Assembly (NCBI GenBank): GCA_016844285.1
Contig: JAENIS010000096.1
Span: 1 to 5,208 of the forward strand
From: Dehalococcoidales bacterium
GTDB taxonomy: Bacteria; Chloroflexota; Dehalococcoidia; Dehalococcoidales; UBA2162
Length of the DNA: 5,208 bases
Direction: 5' to 3'
The stretch's first letter is position 1, and each line of letters opens with the position of its first letter. The position numbers were made by a program, and so were the translations under genes. Of this stretch, positions 1 through 4,583 are shown in pieces. The notes below the pieces were generated by a model. It was not told where the DNA came from. It saw only the letters and a program-made list of their open reading frames with translations, and ran no database searches.

Positions 1-217
1 ATAAACCTCGGTCTGACAAAACCATGGCCAAATGATGGATTGCGTCCAGATGGTCAGGCATCCTGGCGAGGACCGTTCTGAAGAACCTTTCAGCCTGGTA
101 GAGGTTACCCTCCTCGAAAGACTCACATCCGGCACGGAAGTCGTCCATTACCTCACTATACGCATCCGGATAGACAAACTCCCACTCGCCTGGGGCCACT
201 AGGGATAGCTTAAGCAT
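1..217 (-). CDS. TPR-repeat protein, N-terminal part, runs off the left edge
   Basis: This leftward frame stays open from an ATG at 217 to the window edge, giving 72 residues. Residues about 27-60 read as a tetratricopeptide repeat: small residues at A29 and G30, then F34, G37, A42, a hydrophobic FF at 45-46, L50 and P54 followed by a new helix, and L63-A64 begins a second repeat. TPR repeats normally form helical scaffolds for protein-protein contacts, so the role cannot be named from this fragment. The ATG is preferred because a purine-rich AAAGAGAAA stretch lies upstream. An in-frame GTG 21 bases earlier and a TTG lie before it, and the frame is closed by a stop near 275. It lies 116 bases downstream of the DUF4177-like gene on the same strand and may be co-transcribed with it. 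The C-terminal domain, which would define the function, is outside the window. Confidence 0.7.
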   Translation of the reverse strand, partial: MLKLSLVAPGEWEFVYPDAYSEVMDDFRAGCESFEEGNLYQAERFFRTVLARMPDHLDAIHHLAMVLSDRGL

Positions 218-333
218 GGACTGTTTCTCTTTCACATTTAACCGACGCGGCAGAGTCGGCAAGACGGTTCCTTAAGGTAGCATACTTGCGGAGCTTCCTT
301 CAACCACTGTCAGGTAACTAATTATGAGAATAA

Positions 334-531
334 TCAGGCTTTTGGCTTTCTTGTGGGCATGGGCCGTTTGAAAATCCACCAATCTTCCCTGGGTTCGGTC
401 ATACTAAGAATGCTTACCAACTCCCAGCCATCTTCTCCGCGCTTATTCAGACGTTCCTGAAGTTCTTCGGGTGTCAGCCTTCCTCCAAAAGTATATAGCC
501 CGCGGTCTATTTGATATTCCCATACTGTCAT
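334..531 (-). CDS. DUF4177-like small protein
   Basis: This 65-residue protein has the hallmarks of the DUF4177 family: an opening W4-E5-Y6, a central GEDGWELVS at 32-40, and a closing strand WWIFKRP at 51-57. The predicted fold is strand, helix (about 21-31), strand, strand, with no signal peptide or membrane segment, so it is probably cytoplasmic. The family has no established biochemical role. The start is well supported: on the minus strand GGGGAGGTGA (538-547) precedes the ATG with 9 bases between GGAGG and the start codon, an almost ideal Shine-Dalgarno sequence. The length is normal for the family. The basic tail TRKPKA is probably disordered. The left flank of the IS110 element begins shortly upstream of this gene, so the insertion may have separated it from its original promoter. 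I found no convincing minus-strand promoter between 548 and 640. Confidence 0.85.
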   Translation of the reverse strand: MTVWEYQIDRGLYTFGGRLTPEELQERLNKRGEDGWELVSILSMTEPREDWWIFKRPMPTRKPKA

Positions 532-592
532 GCTTTGTCACCTCCCCACTCTAAGGTCAATCAAAGCAGCATGCAAATTTTTCCTAGACGGC

Positions 593-732
593 ACAATAGA
601 AAAATGGGACAAGATCAATTTCATTACTTTGCTAGAATATAGAATAGCCGTAATATCCCTGTCTTGCAAGCCACATTCCGCCCAATTAGTATATGGACTA
701 ACCAGCGGAGATGGCTCCGGCTACAATAGAAA
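593..732 (+). repeat. 10-bp direct repeat ACAATAGAAA in the IS left flank
   Basis: ACAATAGAAA occurs at 593-602 and again at 723-732, 130 bases apart. Both copies are followed within a few bases by a G-rich GGG(A)CA stretch. A looser relative, TATAATAGAA, is at 2351-2360 beyond the element. In IS110-family elements the guide RNA carries short stretches identical to the element's own end, so a direct repeat between the end and the RNA region is expected. That is one possible reading. The repeat is A-rich and may be coincidental. Confidence 0.4.
630..638 (+). promoter_or_regulatory. Extended -10 promoter candidate for transposase leader
   Basis: TGCTAGAAT fits the extended -10 pattern TGnTAnAAT with five of six -10 bases. 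There is no good -35 at the right distance; the nearest weak match, GGGACA at 605-610, is 22 bases away. Transcription would start near 645 and give a leader of about 134 bases before the GTG start. In circular intermediates of IS110-family elements a strong promoter can form when a -35 in the right end joins a -10 in the left end. A lone -10 in the left flank fits that model. Confidence 0.35.
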
Positions 733-778
733 GGGGCAGTTGCGAACACCAAATCTAAAGTAGAAGGAGCCATCACAA
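645..778 (+). ncRNA. Structured transposase leader, candidate bridge RNA or translational control RNA
   Basis: No convincing gene lies here; the open frame from 530 has no ribosome-binding site and unconvincing residues. The region has several perfect pairings: TAGCCG 645-650 with CGGCTA 718-723; a hairpin TTAGT/ACTAA at 686-701 with a 6-base loop; a hairpin CGGAG/CTCCG at 706-719 with loop ATGG; a palindrome CTTGCAAG at 663-670; and the 9-bp pairing 710-718 with 766-774 that covers the ribosome-binding site. Some are mutually exclusive, which suggests alternative folds. IS110-group elements encode their bridge RNA just upstream of the transposase, and this leader has a suitable size and position. 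The pairings are seen directly; the RNA role is inferred. The downstream flank at 2062-2148 is a competing candidate. Confidence 0.4.
710..774 (+). promoter_or_regulatory. 9-bp inverted repeat sequestering the transposase ribosome-binding site
   Basis: GATGGCTCC at 710-718 is the perfect reverse complement of GGAGCCATC at 766-774. The right arm contains the GGAG (766-769) of the Shine-Dalgarno AGAAGGAG (762-769) that serves the GTG start at 779. In the mRNA this 9-bp helix with a 47-base loop would hide the site and limit transposase translation. The smaller hairpin at 706-719 uses the left arm and would free the site, so the two folds compete. Fold-back inhibition of transposase translation is established for IS10 and IS50; applying it here is inference. 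Confidence 0.5.
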
Positions 779-2044
779 GTGGAGAATAGCGTAGCCCGGA
801 AACTAAAGCAAGTACCCCAAGGATACCTGGTCATGGGAATTGACCCGCACAAGAAGAGGCACGCCGCGGTGGCCATCACTCAGGATTTCACCATCAAGAC
901 TAAGTTCAAGTTCGACAATACCAGAGAAGGCCTCGAAGCGATGTTGAGCCGAGGCAAGTCGGAGATGGTGAAATCATGCTGCCCGGGTGTGATCTTCGCC
1001 ATCGAGACGGGGGGCCACTATTGGCGAAACGTGGCCTACTTCCTCAGTGAGCGAGACATTCCGTATCGCTTCATCAACCAGTTCACCTTGAAACGCAGGA
1101 GAGAAGGAAAGGACCTCAATCGCAGGAAGAATGACTACCGAGACTGCGAGGTGGCGGCGCAGCTCTTATGCACCGGGGAGTTCACCGAGAGCAGGATACC
1201 GCAGGGGGTCTATGCTGAGCTGCGTGCCGCACACAATGCCTACCGCCGGCTGGTCAAGGAAAGGACCAGGATAACGAACCTGGTGAAAGGGCTCCTGGAC
1301 GCACTTTTCCCTGAGTTCACCCAGGTCTTCAAAGACCCCTGTGCACTGACAGCCTTGAGTGTGCTCTCCACCTGTCCTATCCCGGGTGAGATTGCCGGGA
1401 TGACCGACGAGGAGTTCGTAGCTGCCATCGAAGCAAGACACCAGGGCCGTCTCATGCGAAAGAAACTAAGGGCGCTTCATTGCCTGGCGAGGACGTCAAT
1501 TGGAATCAGTGCAGGCGCTCGGTCGGTGGCGTCCGAGATTTCGTTCCTGGTAGAGAAACTCGAACTCATCAGGCGGCACATTCGCAGCATCGAGGGAACG
1601 CTATTCAGTCTGGTGGATGAAACGGAGGAGGGTAAGTATCTGCTTTCGGTCAGAGGCCTCAACTATATTTCCGTAGCTGGCTTGCTGGCAGAGCTCGGCT
1701 GTTTCACGTCATATCGGAGCGCGAAACAGATGATAAAGATGGCCGGCAGCAATCCCACAGAATCGGAGTCGGCGGGAAAGCGAAGCAGCCATACCCCCAT
1801 GAGCAGGAAAGGACGCCCGGTGCTACGCTACTGTGCTTGGACTGCGGTCATTCCTATGCTGCGACTTAACCCGGACTTCCGTGCCTGGGCCAAGCAGAGG
1901 CGCGAGCGGCCGGCCCATGCCAACCCGCTGAACGGAAGGGAGGTTGTTGGAGCGGCACTCAACAGGCTGCTGCGTCTGGCATTTGCCCTGGTCAAGAAGC
2001 ACAGCTTCTACCAGGCGCCGGAGCTGGCGACAGTGGCTTGCTAA
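779..2044 (+). CDS. IS110/IS1111-family transposase (DEDD recombinase)
   Basis: This 421-residue recombinase catalyses excision and insertion of the element, normally guided by an RNA from the element's own flank. The N-terminal RuvC-like domain (about 17-180, DEDD_Tnp_IS110) shows the acidic set D22 in GIDPHKKRH, E76 in FAIETGG, and D119 and D122 in KNDYRD. A helical, coiled-coil-like linker follows at about 210-285. The C-terminal Tnp_20 domain (about 287-375) has the helix-hairpin-helix-like LLSVRGLNYISVAGLLAE and the segment ESESAGKRSSHTPMSRKG. There S331 aligns with the catalytic serine that precedes the glycines in this family, with Ala in place of the usual first Gly. All key residues are present, so the enzyme looks active. 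Translation starts at GTG 779, nine bases after AGAAGGAG (762-769); no ATG fits. The ribosome-binding site lies in a potential 9-bp helix. The length is at the upper end for the family. Group assignment (IS110 versus IS1111) is unresolved because both flanks are long and structured. Confidence 0.96.
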   Translation: MENSVARKLKQVPQGYLVMGIDPHKKRHAAVAITQDFTIKTKFKFDNTREGLEAMLSRGKSEMVKSCCPGVIFAIETGGHYWRNVAYFLSERDIPYRFINQFTLKRRREGKDLNRRKNDYRDCEVAAQLLCTGEFTESRIPQGVYAELRAAHNAYRRLVKERTRITNLVKGLLDALFPEFTQVFKDPCALTALSVLSTCPIPGEIAGMTDEEFVAAIEARHQGRLMRKKLRALHCLARTSIGISAGARSVASEISFLVEKLELIRRHIRSIEGTLFSLVDETEEGKYLLSVRGLNYISVAGLLAELGCFTSYRSAKQMIKMAGSNPTESESAGKRSSHTPMSRKGRPVLRYCAWTAVIPMLRLNPDFRAWAKQRRERPAHANPLNGREVVGAALNRLLRLAFALVKKHSFYQAPELATVAC

Positions 2045-2061
2045 GAGGTTGTCACGATACA

Positions 2062-2148
2062 TCAGGTGGGCAGGGAGACGCCGATCGCCCTTTTGGGAGC
2101 TCAATAGAGCAAACCCGCGTGCACAACATGGTGCCCCTGCCCTCCTGG
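2062..2148 (+). ncRNA. Compact three-way-junction RNA candidate downstream of transposase (seekRNA-like)
   Basis: The outer stem P1 pairs 2063-2075 (CAGGTGGGCAGGG) with 2135-2147 (CCCTGCCCTCCTG): 12 Watson-Crick pairs and one T-T mismatch, plus a T-G wobble at 2062/2148. Inside it, P2 pairs ACGC 2078-2081 with GCGT 2117-2120, and P4 pairs GCAC 2121-2124 with GTGC 2131-2134. P2, P4 and P1 abut with only two unpaired bases, a tidy three-way junction. P2 encloses P3 (2095-2116: GGG/CCC and GCTC/GAGC with loop AATA) and an open stretch at 2082-2094. The structure starts 18 bases after the transposase stop. IS1111-group elements encode their guide RNA in this position, and open internal loops are where guides reside. 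The pairing is seen; RNA expression and guide function are inferred. A DNA structure acting at the element end is the alternative. Confidence 0.5.
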
Positions 2149-2225
2149 CCAAACCCGAATTAGGTATGATGGGACCTTCTACTCAGAAGTGAGCCCGTAT
2201 CTAACCGCTAAATTGGGAGCCAGGT

Positions 2226-2253
2226 AAAAAGAGGGGCTGGGATCTGCCCACCC
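2226..2253 (-). terminator. Intrinsic-terminator-like hairpin acting leftward
   Basis: On the minus strand, GGG-T-GGG, a five-base loop CAGAT, and CCC-AG-CCC form a six-GC-pair hairpin (2234-2253), then CTC and five T residues (2226-2230). It would stop leftward transcription entering the IS element from the right. No leftward gene precedes it in the window, so it may insulate the element. The interior mismatch and three-base gap before the T-run weaken the case. Confidence 0.3.
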
Positions 2254-2326
2254 GATGTGAAGGGAGTAGAAGAAGACGCCGGGGCCATTGACCTAAAAGG
2301 ATATAGTATGTTGTGTCCTATTTACG

Positions 2327-2356
2327 ATGACGATTCACAAAAGAATGGACTATAAT
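2327..2356 (+). promoter_or_regulatory. sigma70-like promoter upstream of phosphodiesterase gene
   Basis: A perfect TATAAT at 2351-2356 is preceded, 18 bases away, by ATGACG (2327-2332), which matches four of six bases of TTGACA. Transcription would start near 2363 and run through a C9-tract hairpin to the ATG at 2578. The promoter may belong to the original locus or be influenced by the adjacent IS right end. Confidence 0.45.
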
Positions 2357-2386
2357 AGAAGTGCCCGGAAAAAGAGCAGTGACGTA

Positions 2387-2409
2387 CCCCCCCCCAGCAA
2401 GCTGAGGGG
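2387..2409 (+). repeat. C9 homopolymer with adjoining hairpin in leader
   Basis: Nine consecutive C residues (2387-2395) are followed by AGCAAGCTGAGGGG. The last Cs and CAG (2391-2397) pair with CTG (2402-2404) and GGGG (2406-2409), giving a seven-pair hairpin with a bulged A2405 and a four-base loop. No T-run follows, so it is not a typical terminator. It would lie about 25-45 bases into the transcript from the 2351 promoter. Homopolymeric C runs are prone to length change by slippage. Confidence 0.45.
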
Positions 2410-2518
2410 TATCCAGCGGAGTTTCTTATGACCCTTAAAGTGTCGCTTGTTTCCCAGACTTGATTGTCCCACTTCCGCTGACTACATACCTCTCGAACTC
2501 TTCGGATCGCTTTTCGTT

Positions 2519-2524
2519 TATAAT
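2519..2524 (+). promoter_or_regulatory. Second TATAAT -10 box close to phosphodiesterase gene
   Basis: A perfect TATAAT lies 53 bases before the ATG at 2578, giving a leader of about 47 bases. There is no convincing -35 at 16-18 bases upstream, so it may need an activator or may be chance in the AT-rich TTTATAATAC context. Confidence 0.3.
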
Positions 2525-2577
2525 ACGACAGAGCACGAATGAAGTGTGCTACAAACCACGAGAGGCGGGGTGAAAAT

Positions 2578-3690
2578 ATGAAGAGATTTTGGTTTGGAAG
2601 ACTGGGTTTTGTCTTATCCTTTGTCCTGGCAGCAAGTCTGCTGTTAAGTCTCAACTCTGGTTGTTCCGCTGCGCCTAGCCCTGCCTCGGGTTCGACTCCT
2701 GCCGCGACCCCCGCGCCCTCTCCCCCTCCAATTACAGCTCCGGAGCCCAGCCCTGCCCCGATTGCAGCTTCGGTGACCCCGCGAAACATAATCCTTATCG
2801 GCTGGGACGGCGCCCAGAGAAACCACGTTAAGGAAAGTATGAAGCGAGGGGAGCTACCTAACCTCCAGAAGCTGAGCTCTGAGGGGACCCTGGTGGCTAT
2901 CGATATTCTCAGGGCGACGGACACCAAGGCTGGCTGGACCCAAATTCTTACGGGCTACGAGCCGGAGATGACCGGCGTCTTCAGCAACGGCCGCTACGGG
3001 CCAATATCGAAAGGTTACACCGTCTTTGAGCGCCTGGAGCAGTTCTTTGGCCGCGAGAATTTCGTTACGGTAGCCGTGGTCGGCAAAAAGGGGAACGTGG
3101 ACGCGGACCCACCGCGGCGCAAACCCCTTAAGGAAGGGGAAAGGCCAGAGGGCACGGTCGTAGTCGAATGGGGTGTGAGGTACGACCTCGTCCCGGCCAA
3201 GCCTTACTATTACACAAAAGAGGGGATGGATGTGTTTATCAACGGTCTGGTAAAGGATGAGGGAGTGGGCGCGAAGGCCGTTGAGCTTCTTGAGCAATAC
3301 AAAGACAAGCCCTTCTTCTTCTTTGTTCATTTTGCCGAGGTGGACCAAAAGGGCCACGGATTTGGTGAAAACTCCAAGGAGTATAATGATGCGCTCATAT
3401 CCGCCGACACCTGGACCGGCCGGATTATGGAAAAGCTAAAGGAGCTGGGCATCTATGACAAGACGCTGCTATATGTCACCGCTGACCACGGGTTCGACGA
3501 GGGCATGACGAGCCATAACGACGCCCCTTACGTCTTTCTGGCTACCAATGATTCCAAGGTGTTGCGCCGTGGGGAACGCGCCGATATCGCCCCGACCATC
3601 CTGAAGAGGTTCGGCCTGGACCTGGATAAGATTACGCCGCCCCTTGACGGGCATACCCTGACGGAGCCATACAAGCCGCCTCTATGGTAG
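2578..3690 (+). CDS. Secreted phosphodiesterase / alkaline-phosphatase-superfamily hydrolase
   Basis: This 370-residue exported enzyme belongs to the type I phosphodiesterase/nucleotide pyrophosphatase branch of the alkaline phosphatase superfamily, which hydrolyses phosphate mono- or diesters with two metal ions. Residues 1-28 form a signal peptide (basic MKR, then a hydrophobic stretch at 10-25) ending at LNSGC, with C29 a likely lipidation site. The lipobox is imperfect because Asn occupies -3. Residues 31-68 are a Pro/Ala/Ser/Thr-rich tether. The catalytic core starts with IILIGWDG. Proposed ligands are D77, nucleophile T116 (in ATDTKAG), D256 and H260 (DQKGH), D303 and H304 (TADHGF), and H313. 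This is a full set, so it should be active. The substrate is unknown. The ATG at 2578 is preferred over an in-frame ATG at 2539 because GGCGGGGTGA sits just before it and the signal peptide then begins properly. It has no close partner gene; a coding remnant follows directly in the same frame. Confidence 0.85.
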   Translation: MKRFWFGRLGFVLSFVLAASLLLSLNSGCSAAPSPASGSTPAATPAPSPPPITAPEPSPAPIAASVTPRNIILIGWDGAQRNHVKESMKRGELPNLQKLSSEGTLVAIDILRATDTKAGWTQILTGYEPEMTGVFSNGRYGPISKGYTVFERLEQFFGRENFVTVAVVGKKGNVDADPPRRKPLKEGERPEGTVVVEWGVRYDLVPAKPYYYTKEGMDVFINGLVKDEGVGAKAVELLEQYKDKPFFFFVHFAEVDQKGHGFGENSKEYNDALISADTWTGRIMEKLKELGIYDKTLLYVTADHGFDEGMTSHNDAPYVFLATNDSKVLRRGERADIAPTILKRFGLDLDKITPPLDGHTLTEPYKPPLW

Positions 3691-3879
3691 TCGAGCACAT
3701 GCAGCCATGGGGAAGATGATAGAGGCTTCCAGTATCAGGACAGACGTCACTGGACATGGCTGACCATTCGCGAAATGCGCCCGGAGCTCTTCACCTTGTG
3801 GGAATCCCCTACCAATATAGATCCCGAGAAACCCAAGGTGGCCACGGAGTTCGCCAAAGACGTCTTCGGAGCGCGGTAA
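3691..3879 (+). pseudogene. 62-codon coding-like remnant in frame after the phosphodiesterase stop
   Basis: The frame directly after the TAG of the phosphodiesterase stays open for 62 codons to a TAA at 3877-3879. From about codon 8 it reads like genuine protein, for example DDRGFQYQDRRHWTWLTI and, further on, DPEKPKVATEFAKDVFGAR. The third codon positions are mostly G or C, as in the neighbouring genes. No start codon with a ribosome-binding site begins it; the only in-frame ATG leaves 34 residues. It looks like the C-terminal end of a lost gene. Alternatives are a stop-codon read-through extension of the phosphodiesterase, which seems unlikely because that protein already ends naturally, or chance. 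I do not recognise the family. Confidence 0.35.
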
Positions 3880-3917
3880 TCGGGTAAGCCAGTAGAGACC
3901 GCCGTCGATGGCAGGCT

Positions 3918-4544
3918 CTATTTCTTCATAGCATTACCAGAATACTTCGCCAGGATCTGCATGACCTCGTCAAAGCTCATCACGCAGCCGATAAAGTCGT
4001 CAATGTTGGCAAGGCTGGCATTCTGGGCTTCTTCTGTACGTGAATAGGTGCAGTCCCTTAACACGATGGTTACAATATCTCTGCACCTGGCGTCTCTTGC
4101 CAGCCACTCAACGCCCCAGTTCGTGCTGCCGCCCACCGCAATCAGGATCCAAACGCCTTTGACCCGAAGCAGGGCTTCCAGATGAGTCCCGTAAAACGCG
4201 CTGGAGCGGACCTTCGTCACCACGTAGTCGGCAGGCCGGGGCTTTAGTTCATCAATGATTTCCGCTCCCGGCGTGCCCTTGACGCAGACATCGGGCCCCT
4301 GCCGCCGGAGATATGGAGCCCGCTCGGAGGGATAGCCGATAGCCGGATTGTTCTCAACTCGCGTATAGATTACAGGTATGGGGAGCGAATGAGCAACACC
4401 AATAAGCGCCCTTACGCGCCTCACCACCTCTCTCATTTCAGGTTTTGCGGTGACGGACTCTCTAATAAAATCATTCTGCATGTCATGCACCACCAGGGCG
4501 GTATTGCCGGGCCCCACAGGTGGCAAAGGTGCACCTCTTACCAT
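3918..4544 (-). CDS. Isochorismatase-fold (cysteine hydrolase family) protein with Gly at the Cys position
   Basis: This 208-residue protein has the isochorismatase-like alpha/beta fold and is probably cytoplasmic. The first strand ALVVHDMQNDF carries the catalytic Asp (D21). VVTKVRSSAFYGT carries the catalytic Lys (K111), and KGTPGAEI (89-96) is a typical family segment. The position usually held by the nucleophilic Cys, in the TNxCV motif, is glycine here: GGSTNWGVEW, with G144 encoded by GGC. Amidohydrolase members such as nicotinamidases need that Cys. True isochorismatases such as EntB and PhzD lack it and cleave a vinyl ether with Asp and Lys. So this is either a non-amidase member or an inactivated one; no siderophore or phenazine genes are nearby. 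The length is normal. The start is secure: AGGAGG (4553-4558, minus strand) lies 8 bases before the ATG. It is the second gene of a leftward pair, 39 bases after the 99-residue gene. Confidence 0.88.
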   Translation of the reverse strand: MVRGAPLPPVGPGNTALVVHDMQNDFIRESVTAKPEMREVVRRVRALIGVAHSLPIPVIYTRVENNPAIGYPSERAPYLRRQGPDVCVKGTPGAEIIDELKPRPADYVVTKVRSSAFYGTHLEALLRVKGVWILIAVGGSTNWGVEWLARDARCRDIVTIVLRDCTYSRTEEAQNASLANIDDFIGCVMSFDEVMQILAKYSGNAMKK

Positions 4545-4583
4545 ATTTAAAACCTCCTATGGTCGCCCGCTGCCGATGCCAGC

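Larger units (their letters stand above)
549..2299 (+). mobile_element. IS110/IS1111-family insertion sequence, ends approximate
   Basis: The element is identified by its transposase gene (779-2044), which has the DEDD and Tnp_20 domains specific to this family, and by structured non-coding flanks on both sides. IS110-family elements lack conventional terminal inverted repeats and usually make little or no target duplication, so the ends cannot be fixed from one copy. The limits given are the outermost plausible ones. They coincide with a weak 13-position inverted match, 549-561 against 2287-2299, with 11 identities and an 8-bp core AGGTCAAT. A match of that quality is expected by chance in flanks this long. 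The element sits between the leftward DUF4177-like gene and the rightward phosphodiesterase gene and disrupts no recognisable reading frame. It looks intact, because all four acidic residues and the serine of the transposase are present. Confidence 0.6.
2149..2577 (+). other. Gene-free stretch between IS element and phosphodiesterase gene
   Basis: No reading frame here looks like a real gene. The stretch probably holds the right end of the IS element, a leftward terminator-like hairpin (2226-2253), a rightward promoter (2327-2356), a C9 tract with hairpin (2387-2409), and a second TATAAT box (2519-2524). A 15-codon frame at 2308-2355 has an AAAAGG ribosome-binding-like site but overlaps the promoter -10 box and is probably chance. 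If the 2351 promoter is used, the mRNA leader before the phosphodiesterase gene is about 215 bases, long enough for regulation. Confidence 0.6.

Noticed and set aside
241..260. 5-bp hairpin CCGAC/GTCGG between the two left-hand genes as a terminator or attenuator
   Set aside because: Short stem with an 8-base loop and no T-run on the minus strand; not enough to call a regulatory site.
530..763. 77-codon rightward open frame overlapping the DUF4177-like gene start
   Set aside because: There is no ribosome-binding site, it ends inside the transposase Shine-Dalgarno region, the residues are not protein-like for any family I know, and the DNA is better explained as structured IS flank.
1944..2192. 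82-codon rightward frame overlapping the transposase end and the downstream RNA candidate
   Set aside because: Out of frame with the transposase, no start signal, Arg/Ser-rich shadow product, and it passes through the strong inverted repeat.
549..2299. Imperfect 13-position inverted match (549-561 with 2287-2299) as subterminal inverted repeats of an IS1111-type element
   Set aside because: 11 of 13 identities is about what chance gives between two flanks of 250 bases; it was used only as an outer limit for the element, not claimed as repeats.
693..2352. 8-bp match ATGGACTA at 693-700 and 2345-2352 as a target-guide match
   Set aside because: An 8-bp match between these two regions is expected by chance about once.
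2308..2355. 15-codon frame MLCPIYDDDSQKNGL with AAAAGG upstream, as a leader peptide
   Set aside because: Its stop lies inside the TATAAT box at 2351-2356, it precedes the transcription start, and it has no feature typical of attenuator peptides.
2322..2927. 201-codon leftward open frame over the start of the phosphodiesterase gene
   Set aside because: It is the antisense shadow of the signal peptide and linker region; no ribosome-binding site and a low-complexity Gly/Ala-rich product.
2854..3357. 167-codon leftward open frame within the phosphodiesterase gene
   Set aside because: Antisense to a gene with complete catalytic motifs; no recognisable domain.
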